DNA of 64,000 nucleotides from Schistosoma haematobium (Eukaryota > Platyhelminthes > Trematoda > Strigeidida > Schistosomatidae). Every line of letters begins with the position of its first letter. Within the stretch, counting starts at the first letter, position 1. Shown piece by piece: positions 23,801 through 35,800 of the stretch. The stretch covers positions 27,291,536 to 27,355,535 of the forward strand of contig NC_067198.1 in assembly GCF_000699445.3 (NCBI RefSeq), in the 5' to 3' direction. The translations under genes were made by a program, and so were the position numbers. Under the pieces are notes generated by a model, which was not told the DNA's origin, did not search any database, and saw nothing but the letters and a program-made list of their open reading frames with translations.

Positions 23801-26800
23801 TCAAGAGCTTCAGTATCATATATCCAAACTCTACACGTAACCGAAAACCAACAATAAATTAAGCATAAATGAATAACTGATTAAACCAAAGATGAATAGT
23901 GGCTAACAGTGGAATCCAGGACGCGCGTTTCGTCCTGTTCGGGACTCGTCAGCTGGATGTACTTGCATCTCAGGGCTGATGTTTGCCCTGGGACTCGAAC
24001 TCAGTACCATTCGCCTCAAACGCCATTGCGTTATCCACTTAGCTACTGAGTCCTGATAGCCACTTGCTTGTGCAATGGGGTGAAGTTTAATTCACTTGGT
24101 ATTGTTTTACTTGAATCTTCCCATTGATGTTTTAGGACTGAAATTGATCAGTCTCTTATTGGCATATGTGCATACTATGCGTATAATGCCTGCAAATTAA
24201 GGCAATATCGAGGCATACGCACAGTATGCACATATGCCAATAAGAGACTGATCAATTTCAGTCCTAAAACATCAATGGGAAGATTCAAGTAAAACAATAC
24301 CAAGTGAACTGATTAAACCGTTTAAATATACCTTAAAGGTTTCAAAATAACAGAATCATCAATTTGATAATCAATTAACGACTTGATATATGAAGGTGAA
24401 TTATAAATTTGAGGATGTCTTAAATCCCATAATGCCATAACTGGTAAAAAATGTTGAAGAGTATAGGCTGGATCCCAATTTAAATGAATTTGACAAAAAG
24501 ATACAGCTTTTCTTGGATCTGGTCGTTTCCACTGACAAACAGATTCCTGTTTGGGTAAGATCCAATTACGATTTTCAAAACTAGTTAAGAATTCTGCAAA
24601 TATCTAGAACAAAAATAAATAAATAAAACTGGGTATTCAATAAAATATTTGGTTAACATTATAGGATTTTCGAGGATCACGTATTACATACGTTCATGTA
24701 TTAAATTTGAATTGTTTCAATTAGTGGATGTATTCTTGGAATTCACTGATGGATAAAACAAAGACACTAAGAGTAAACGTATCAACGTACATCGTTCAGA
24801 CAGTAAATGAATCATAACTAGACATGAATTTAAACATTTCCAAAAAAATACATGCGTGGATGAAATGTCATCCTGTTAGTTAGAAAAAATTATATATTGG
24901 GTTTTCATTCATCGCGATTTGAATATCTGGTATCTAACAATAGGTATCAAACAGCCAAATGGATTTCTGTAGTCAGTGTGTCCACATTTGTTGACTCGGT
25001 GATTGGATAAAACAAAGAACGCATAAAAATAGTGGTAAAGACTGTCATCGTCGTCTTTCTAAGACGACATTCCACTCCCATCAATTCGCCATTTCATACT
25101 TCAAATTACTCTATGATAAGTGAGCCGTTATATTTAGCTTTATAGTTTTTAACGACGCTCATTAATTTCAATATCCATACTTTAACAAATGATTAGACAG
25201 ATGGATGTAATATATATTTCAAATAGTTAAACATGGATCGGCTTTATTCTATATTGCCTGGTCTAATCATAAATAAAACAAGATACACGAGTGTATATTG
25301 GAAGCTGAAATTTAGTTTTAAGAATTTAATGTTGACGGAATGAAGAGAGAAAAAAGAGGATTACGTACAGGCATATTTTGAGTTAGTTCATCCAGTGAAT
25401 CGGTAGTTCAAGTGGTCAACTGTCAGGAATAAATAACTCTCATTGACAGACTTGGTGTTTACGGGATTGGTTGTGTTTGAACTTTGAACACAAATAATGA
25501 TAAGAACTTAGTTTCTGAAAGACACAAACGAAAAACATCCACAACTATTTAGCGTTCTGGGCAGAAATAGACTACCTGGTCAGAGTCCGCACGATTATTA
25601 AAACTTCTAGTTAGAAACTTTATAGGAAATGGCTCAAAATCGTTACAAACGGTGAAGGTGTATACACTTTTCGTCACTCCTTAGATTCTACGTTTCTAAA
25701 TTCTTTACGAAAACCCTTTTATTTCACTAATTCATATTTTCTTCAATAGTAACTTCTATTCCTGGTCGCTTCTACTACCACTAATACTGTTACTACCTCT
25801 GTGATTCTGTGATTCGCCCTAACAATTTCATCTCGATATACTAATGGGGTACGGGAACTTGAACGGATATGTCGGGTTCTACATTAAGTTTAACTGGCTT
25901 AGTTATTTAGTACAGTTCACCTTGGGAACATGAATCTTTTAGTCTGTTATAACTTGTTGCCTGTGCCCTGTTAATGTATAACTTAATGAGACCTCCAATT
26001 AGAGAACAGTGAATTATCGACCGGACTAATGACTCAAAAGAGTCTTTATCGGTCCCGCTTCCCGCCTAGCCCTGCCAGTTAAGTCCAGAACATCAATCTC
26101 AGCCTCTGCAATATGAATCATTTATTTCAAACATACTAGTGTTATATACCAACCAGATAGACCACATCATACCATAAAATAGGAAACAACATTTGTACAA
26201 GATTTAGCCAAATGTGGCTGCGAGTGTGGGAGGTAGTAATTAGTAGACAGGGCATAATTCAAGAATTGTAAATCATAGAATAATAGTTCATAGGTCAAAA
26301 TAGAGCTCATAATAAGAGGGACATGAAAATGAATAGTTTAGTTATTTAACAATTATACAATGAAAATATACGCATAGTATCGGTCCATAAATGGATCCCA
26401 AAAGTTACCATTCATTATTCTTATCGGTATATAACATAGTCAGAAACAGTAAATACAAACATAATGGAAACCTAATTTCCCAGAACCCATTTGAAACTTT
26501 CATTATTTATTTGTTGTTGTGACGGACTGCATTTATCAGGTTGTGAATCCTTATCGAATGAACTGTTGAAGACCTGTTCGACGTATGACAAGTCACTGAC
26601 TACCCCGAGAGTAAGAACTAGAGGTTTTCTACCATAGATTAAGATTATTTTAACAACTTTAACCAAGAAGTCTGTGCATTTTAATATGACTCAGACTAAT
26701 GCCATCACGGCCTAATAAACAATGACATAATTAGTCAGATTCCTTATTTTTGGTGACTTACTTCTTCGTACGGACAATTCTTTAATTCTACGCCAACACG

Positions 26801-29800
26801 CAGCCACATTTTTATAACACTTGGACATACACGAAGATCAAATGGATTGAGATTGAAATCTTCGCAATTTTGTGGACAAGTACTTGTTAACCAAGTCAAA
26901 AATTTAATGAGGAAATGCTCATCTACATGCAGATTTGGAGATTTCAAGGATGCAATCAAACGTAAAGCTCCAACTGGACCTAAACGAGAGACACCACTTG
27001 CCCAATAATCACAACCCAACAAAATGCCAAGTAGAACTAAATCACATTTCGTCAAATTCAGTACGTTGCGTATACGATGCATGTGAAAAACACAAACACT
27101 GGAGTCCTGAAAAAGAGAAATGAATGCGTGATAACATCTAGAATAATATTCATAAAATAAAACTGACCGTTCTAATTTCAGTATACAAAGCATGGTCGAA
27201 CTTTTGTTAAAAACGAATTTATAGCTCATCGCATCAAAGTCACTCATTTTTAAGAAATGTCAATTTAAACTGGAGAATTCAAAAATAATTAGTAGACTCA
27301 ATAGTTCTAGAACCAAAATGAAACAGAAAAACAGGAGGAAGAAAGTACTTTAACTTTCTGAACAGACTAATAAGTATGGTGAAAAATCATTATCGTCGAG
27401 AGTATGAGATAAGAACATACTTAACGACAATGAAAATTTAAACTTTATCAAAGACTACAAAAATCCTGTGATAAAAAGTAAGTCTTGGTATAATATTCAC
27501 ATTAATCGATCATTGGTAAGCAACTAGTATCTTACTCCGGACTTCTTAGCATTGATCGAATTCAATTGATAGGAAAGTGGCAACATGGTCATTAATTTGA
27601 ACAATCCCGATTTATTGTAGTTTGTATTTGATGCTCGGTAGTTGAAGGTAGGCAGTAAGTAGTCATAACAATAGCTACTGCATCACCCAACGTAGTGATT
27701 AGAGACAGTGTTACTGAGTTACTTCAGCCAAGACTGACTTTATTCAGCAATCTCATTGTAAGAGTGGTCGACTGAATACAGAACTGAGGGCTAAGTAGGG
27801 TAAGAATGGTTGCCATTAAAAGTAAAATAAACCAGTTCTTCAAATGTTCAGTTGTGACTTAAGTAGCTCCGTCTACAGTGCTGATTGACGAGGACTTAAA
27901 TCAGTTTCATTGAAGCTTTAAAAGCCCTTTGTTGATGAATACCTGAGAGAAACTAAGACCTAGAGCCCCTTATTGATTATCTACAGCCAACTAAAATCTA
28001 ACACTGAAATAACTTCATAAAAGGTCTTGGTTCATTCATGTACAAATAAGATTAAAGGAGAAACAGAAAAATAACTATTGAATAAACTAGCCGTCAAAGA
28101 GCAATAAAAGTTGGATGAAATACACATGATTTTCATGACATACTCGACTATCCATAGAGAAATGACGATAAACTGTCTCAGCACCATACAGAAAAGCGTC
28201 ACCATCATTTGTGATACAAGCGTCCACTAGCTAAAAGGATAAATGAGAAAAAATACTTTATTTTTAGCTGGAACAGTCTTGTTCATTAAAAATATCTAAA
28301 AAATAGACCAAGGAATAATTAATAAAAATCAGTTATCAGAAAAGGTCTATGGATTCGGTGAGAGATTGGATTGAAACAATAGGTCTAAGCCCATGGCTTA
28401 ATAGTTGAAAACACATATTCAAACTACTTTGATATACTTATACTCATTTAAAGCCTATATGAGTAGTGTAAACTGAGAAATGAGGTAACTGTTATGACAC
28501 GACGAATAATGGGAAAGTTGAAATTCTCAGTTATTCTTACCATATAATTGATAGATAACTTTACTGTTGCAGTTCTACGTCCCCTTATTGTAAGCTTTCA
28601 GTGGACCTATTGACTGTTGTTATAAGTTTCAGTGTTCCCTAATTACTGCTAATTAATTACGAACTGATTGCTTCGTCCTCTACCAAATGGTATGATTGTG
28701 CTATAAAGTGTGATTATTTATTTGGTACCGTATGTGGTCAGGGATCGTCGGTATATTATTGTAGGAGTTTTGATTCATGATTGGATTGGGCACAACAGAA
28801 AACTAATCTGCTTTCTACTGTCGTCTCCTGACTAACTGCCGGCTTGGATAGGGCTCGAAGACCAATAAGTGTTAAGACCTTGATTGTTATTGGTTGGTGT
28901 TATGTCCCGATGAGAATAATGAATGGTAACTTTTGGGATCCATTTATGGACCGATACTATGCGTATATTTTCATTGTATAATTGTTAAATAACTAAACTA
29001 TTCATTTTCATGTCCCTCTTATTATGAGCTCTATTTTGACCTATGAACTATTATTCTATGATTTACAATTCTTGAATTATGCCCTGTCTACTAATTACTA
29101 CCTCCCACACTCGCAGCCACATTTGGCTAAATCTTGTACAAATGTTGTTTCCTATTTTATGGTATGATGTGGTCTATCTGGTTGGTATATAACACTAGTA
29201 TGTTTGAAATAAATGATTCATATTGCAGAGGCTGAGATTGATGTTCTGGACTTAACTGGCAGGGCTAGGCGGGAAGCGGGACCGATAAAGACTCTTTTGA
29301 GTCATTAGTCCGGTCGATAATTCACTGTTCTCTAATTGGAGGTCTCATTAAGTTATACATTAACAGGGCACAGGCAACAAGTTATAACAGTTGGTCGGTG
29401 TATCAGTTCGTAAAATATATTACCAGTTCCACTAGCAATTAGTATTCGAAATCTCTAGTCATAAGAAATGAGTAATTTTACAAAACATAACAGTAATGTA
29501 TAGCATAAGATCAGTATCTGAAGCATCATAAAATAACTGTTACAAATGTAATACTCCTATAATACCATGTAGCGATATATCTATTATACAGCTACTGTCA
29601 GGGAAATCTTACTCACTGCCTTCTCGTGGCATTACTATTGTTTACGAAATTGAGAGAAAGAAAAGCGAATGTTCGGCGTTCTAACTGGGGTGGTGGGTAT
29701 GGCGGGTCCGCCTAGAGGAGTTGGAAAATCCTGATTCAAAACAAATGGCTACAGGATCTTGGGGGAACAAATGGCGTACTAACCAATTATTTATCACCAG

Positions 29801-32800
29801 CTACCATAGGACTGCATCTCCTGACGTCGCTTCACTGCCTTGTGGACCAGACCTGTAGGTCGAAGGCTCCGAGTGTGGCACTCTAAGAAAATCACTTGCT
29901 TCGGTTTGGGCACCTGGGCAGTATCACAGCCTAGACACAAATCACGTGGCCTATGTGGCGCATATGCATTCGGTGCCACTTTGTGCCAATATTTAGGTGT
30001 TCAAATAAATAAAATGAATAGTTATTAAAACCACATACTCCTAATACACACAGTTAATTAAGGCATCTATAAACTACAATATGCTCTAAGTAAAATGTGA
30101 AGCAATACACTCACAGTTGATAGATTAGTGCTCAAACCAAAAAGCTAAGTTTCTATTAATAGGAAAACAGTGAGTCTTTCTTGAAAACTTACTTTACTTG
30201 AGTTAAGGAATGCACACATAGCTTCCGCTTCTCCAGGACTCTGGACCCATGGAATGCCAAATGAATTAAGTAGTTGAATGCACTAAAAGATACAACAAAG
30301 AAATACTAAACTGAACAGTCATTGAGACCTTAACGTCGTTCCTAACATCTACTTTAACACGATAACAAAATACATCGATAAAAGTGGCTATTATTGTGGA
30401 AAAGTAGTTATTTCTTCTGTGTTACTTCCCCCATTCTTGTCATATTGGTTAAAAGAAAATGTAAAATATGGTAACTCTGAGGAACGCAAGTAGACTCTAG
30501 ACGAAAATGTGCTTCAAAGTTTGGTATATAACAGACGGTGGCTACTTATTAGTCTATCTCATATCATAACCGGAACTATGCACCTGTGTTTTACTTTATT
30601 TAAGTCAGTTCAAACTGGAAACTAGAAAGATTCAACTAACTATTTTGAACGTTTTAATTTTTTTTTCGATCTCAGATACCAGTGTCCTGACAAACAAATA
30701 AAGAAGCAGAGTTTAGATGCTGTGACTTTATTTTATTTAGATTTCCGTAAATTCATCAATTAATCAATTTCGCCCTATGATACAACACTGTTAATATAGT
30801 GGCTTTGAAAATAAATTACCATACTACTGAGTAATTAAATTATCTTGGAACCTTAGAATCCTCATTTACTACTTACTTCTTGAGATATTTTTGAGAACCG
30901 TATTCTACTACGATTTGGTTTCGTACATTTCTGAGTTGTGATCTTCCCTGTCCTAGGAAAAGAGAATAGAACGAAAATGACGGTAATCGATACGTTTTGG
31001 AGAAAACAGACATGAAAACTACGGTGATATAACAACTCAAAGTATCTATAAACGCTATGCATATACGAATGGGGAAGAAATTAAAATGACTGTTAGCAGG
31101 ATAGAGCCATGATTAACGCATGCTTCAGACAAAATGACGTTGAGGTACAACCAATCAGAGCTAATGAATGGGGTAAGAAGACATTAAAATTTCTTTGTAT
31201 ATACACTGATATCTTTATGCTGCATTTACCTAACTTTTTGTCTGCTTTGGAATGTGTTCACGTTTCTGTCCAAGTCGTGCTTTGATATGGGAACAAGTAG
31301 AGTAAAGTGAAGTGTTCAAGAATGCTAGGTCAAATAAAACTTAACAACAACGGAAACTGTTTTGATAACCAGCTGTCTATTTTATTAAGTTCGTAAAGCA
31401 AGAACTTTCAAAATCATGTCGTAGAATAATTTATAAAAGGATTTCAGTTATTCTAGTGGCTGTTAATCATCAATCCTATAACTGGATATCGACTTCGACA
31501 GATCAATGGTTAATTTTAGTGAGGAAGTAATATGATTAAAAAATATACGCGAAATATATATCTTGAAAATAAGAACTGAATAGAAATGGGAGAAATTAAT
31601 TTTGATTAAACAACTTATCCTTTAATAAATAATAAAAACGAAAATGAATACTAAATAGTCGCCTAAACTGAGCTATTTCATTTAGTTTTCAGTTTTAAAT
31701 TCCTTCTTAATTCAATATTCAAACTAGAGACTTAAATTGTTCAACTTTCCTATAAGAACGGAATATGACAGTTGAAATGTGAAATCGAACACTTCCACGT
31801 AAGTCGAACTGTAGAGACAGAGTAGAAAGTCACGTCTTCGATCCTATTGGCAACCGAAATCTATATATATGGTAATATGATATAAAACTTTTTTTAAAAA
31901 GACGAAACAAGCTCAGTGGGTATATGAAGCTTTAAATCAGATTATTACTTGGACCCTAGCCATTATTGGACATACAGGAATTCACCTATTAGGGAGTGTT
32001 AAGCATCTGATAAATTCCACCCATTAATAATAACGAAGCCTCATTCACTTTAGTTTCATCAGTCGACTAACACTCTACATCTGAAACAGCATTTACCGCA
32101 AGAAAAGTTACACCAATAATGACAAATATTCTGAATATATTAACTCTTGATTATCTGCCCTTAATAACTACAACTCAGTCAAACAGATGTGAGACGCGTG
32201 TTATAATTCTCTTCCAACTATTTGTTAACCACGTTAGTGGAATATAGTAAATCTTTGCAAACACAAAAAGTCATTTGATATATGCGTCGGAATGTCATCA
32301 ACCATCAGCCTTTCTCGTTTAACTAATTCACTTTTTAACTTTAAACAATATATTTTTTCAAGTTCAACCTAGGTAGCTGAAACAGTGAAAACATGCTGGT
32401 ACTCATAAAACTTAAGGATAAAAGAACATGTACAGGTGATATATTCTCTTTCTAAAACATCAACACTAGATCTACCTTTATTGACAGCTTTCCAGGAAAA
32501 ACAACTCACCATTTTTGTTGTCTTTGTTCCATAACATCCGATTTTAGTGACGGAGCGACACCATCCAAAACTGCGACAGGCAGGGTATTTTGACGTAACA
32601 GACCCACTAACCGGAAAAACAAATTCCTGCTTGTGGAAAACAAAAGTGGACTATTATACTGAAAAAATAAAGAATTTGGAGTTAGGTTTTCAAATTATTA
32701 ACTAAATGTTAATTTCGTTTATGTCTGACTATAAGAGAATACTGTTTATTTATTATAAACTATCACTATACAAGTCATACCTGTTAGGTGTCCTGATGAA

Positions 32801-35800
32801 GACTTAATGTCAAACGAAAATTTATGCCAAGTCAGAAAAACAATGAGATATAGCTAGTCAATTTGAAAGGTAGTAATTCGACTTAACCATAATAGCTTTC
32901 TGCTGGATAAAATGAAGTTTTGACAAAATAGTTAAAAGTATGATAATCAAAAAGAAAAAGATTTTTGTATCACTATGCACAGCAGCTGGATTATAAAGAT
33001 ATTTTAGATGAATGTCGGTAAATCTACCGTGGCGGATGGTATCCAGAAAAAGTTCAATATTTCGCGACATTCGTCAATAGATATTCACACGTAACATAAA
33101 GATGATTTAGAGATATTTCTGAAAACCAGTAGAAAAATACGACTTATAAATAGCAAGCAAGCAATCTGAGCAAGTTTGTGATGTTTGATGTTTAAGATAT
33201 GAATGAGAACTGGAAAGCTTTGGTAAGATATTGCTTTTAGGCTTCAAACAGCCGTCAGTTTAACCTGGTTGTAGATATTTAAAGCACACGCTGTGAATTC
33301 ATTTATTACCACCTAATTCAGAAACCGGTCACATGTTAACAATCCGATCCTAAGCATATCCTATTCCAGGATAATACTCATGAGGCCGCTTTCTAGTGTT
33401 TACAGTACAGTGTAAACTTATTGAGCACTGCTGACTAGCTGTGCTGTTCAGCAAAATGTTTAATCTCACTTAAATGGCAATTGAAAAAGCTTCTGGTTAC
33501 CAATCGAAGATAATATTATGGAATCTAATGTTTACTACAGTTCAGTCTGCATGTTGAAAGAAATATGGACTATTAGTAGTATTCATGTAACTACACATTT
33601 TAAATAATTTGATATCTGAATGCTCATAAAGCTGTCCACCAAAAACACTCCAAAGGGTGACGTGTGACGGTGAGTATGTGAAAACTGTTACTACATAGTT
33701 TGCTGTCATATAACTCCGCATGGAGTCCCTTCGAGGGCTACTGTCGGTCCCAAGCCCGGATGAAGGAGGAGGGTTGGGCATGGGGTTAGCGACCCCATCC
33801 TGTAGAAAACTAACTCGCTAAAAAGACGCTAACCAGAAAAAATTATTCAAACCATTTCAACTCTGCCCTGGGAGTCAGAAGGTCTTCATTTAGAAGAGTT
33901 ATGACACCTCATGATGAAATCCAAGTTCCTTCGGAAGTCACGAGGCCGATGCCACTTCTGACAACCAGAAACCATTTATTTAGGTACATGGAATGATCGT
34001 ACAATGTGGGAGACTGGGAGAGTTTTCAAAATTGCTGCACAAATGAGGACATACAACCTAGAAGTGTTTGGGATCAGGGAAACATTTTGGACGAAAGTTG
34101 GAAAACAACGACTAACTTCAGGAGAGCTTCTGTTATACTCCGGCCATGAAGAAGAATATGCCCCACATACACAAGGAGTTACATTGATGCTGTCCAAACA
34201 AGCACAAAATGCACTTATAGGATGGGAATCTCATGGATCAAGGATCATCAAAGCCTCCTTCAAAACAAAGAAAGAGGGCATTTCAATGAACATCATCCAA
34301 TGCTATGCGCCTACCAACGACTACAATGAAGACGCTAAAGATCAATTCTACGACAGGCTGCAGTCAATCATCGAGAAGTGCCCAACAAAGGACCTGACCA
34401 TTCTGATGGGAGATTTCAACGCCAAGGTTGGAACGGACAACACTGGATATGAAGACATCATGGGACGACACGGACTGGGAGAAAGAAACGAAAATGGTGA
34501 GAGATTTGCAAACCTTCAATAAACTGGTCATAGGCGGCATCATATTCCCACAAAAACGCATACACAAAACCACATGGACTTCACCGGATCACTCTACACA
34601 AAACCAAATCGACCATATTTGCATCAACAAAACGTTCAGGAGGACTATAGAGGACGTGAGAACCAAGAGAGGAGCTGATATAGTATCAGACCATCAATTG
34701 CTGATCGCCAAGATGAAATTGGAACTCAAGAAGCACTGGACAATGGGGCAGACAATATCACAAAAGTTCAGTACGGCCTTCCTTCAGGATACTAACAAAC
34801 TCAACAAATTCAAGATAGTCCTCAGCAATAAGTTCCAGGCCTTTCATGATCTACTCAATGGAGAAGGAACTACTATGAAGAGGAACTGGAAGGGGATCAA
34901 AGAAGCAATCACTTCAACATGTCATGAGGTCCTGGGCCACAAGAAGCACCATCACAAGGAATGGGTCACTGTTGATACAGTGAGCAAGATTCAAGAAAGG
35001 AGGAACAAGAAAGCAGCAATCAATACCAGCCGAACAAGAGCAGAAAAAGCCAAGGCACAAGCTGAATACACAGAAGTAAACAAGCAAGTGAGGAGGAGTA
35101 TCAGAACTGACAAACGTAAATATGTGAAAGATTTAGCAACGACGACGGAAAAGGCTGCAAGAGAAGGAAACATGAGACAACTGTATGACATAACAAAGAA
35201 ACTGTCTGGGAATCACCGTAAACCAGAACGACCAGTGAAAAGCAAGGAAGGCAAGGTAATCACCAACATTGAAGAACAACGAAACAGGTAGGTAGAATAC
35301 TTCAAAGAACTCTTGAACCGACTAGCCCCACTGAACCCACCCAACATCGAAGCAGCACCCACGGACCTCCCAATCAATGTTGGCCCACCAACAATTGAAG
35401 AAATCAGCATGGACATCAGACAAATCAAGAGGGACAAAGCAACAGAACCAGATAATATTCCAGAAGAGGCACTGAAACCAATTGTAGCAGTAACTGCAAA
35501 GATACACCACATTCTCATCAGCAAGATTTGGAATGAAGAACAAGTACCAACAGACTGGAAAGGACACCTGATCTAGATACCAAAGGAAGGCGATGTCAGC
35601 AACTGTGATAACTACAGGGGCATCACTCTTCTCTCAATACCGGGAAAAGTCTTCAACAGGGTATTGTTAAACAGGATGAAGGACTACGTAGAGGCCCAAC
35701 ATCGAGACCAACATGCTGGATTCCGTAAGGATAGATCGTGTACAGACCAAATCGCAACTCTACGGATCATTGTGGACCAATCAATTGAATAGAATTCATC

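Noticed and set aside
31232..31300. Candidate GEN1 exon ([13 protein letters not shown]) on the minus strand with AG and GT borders
   Set aside because: Neither possible phase joins exon 2 to exon 4 without a stop. The exon at 30952-30877 joins both in phase and matches GEN1 (RFSKISQE before [14 protein letters not shown]).
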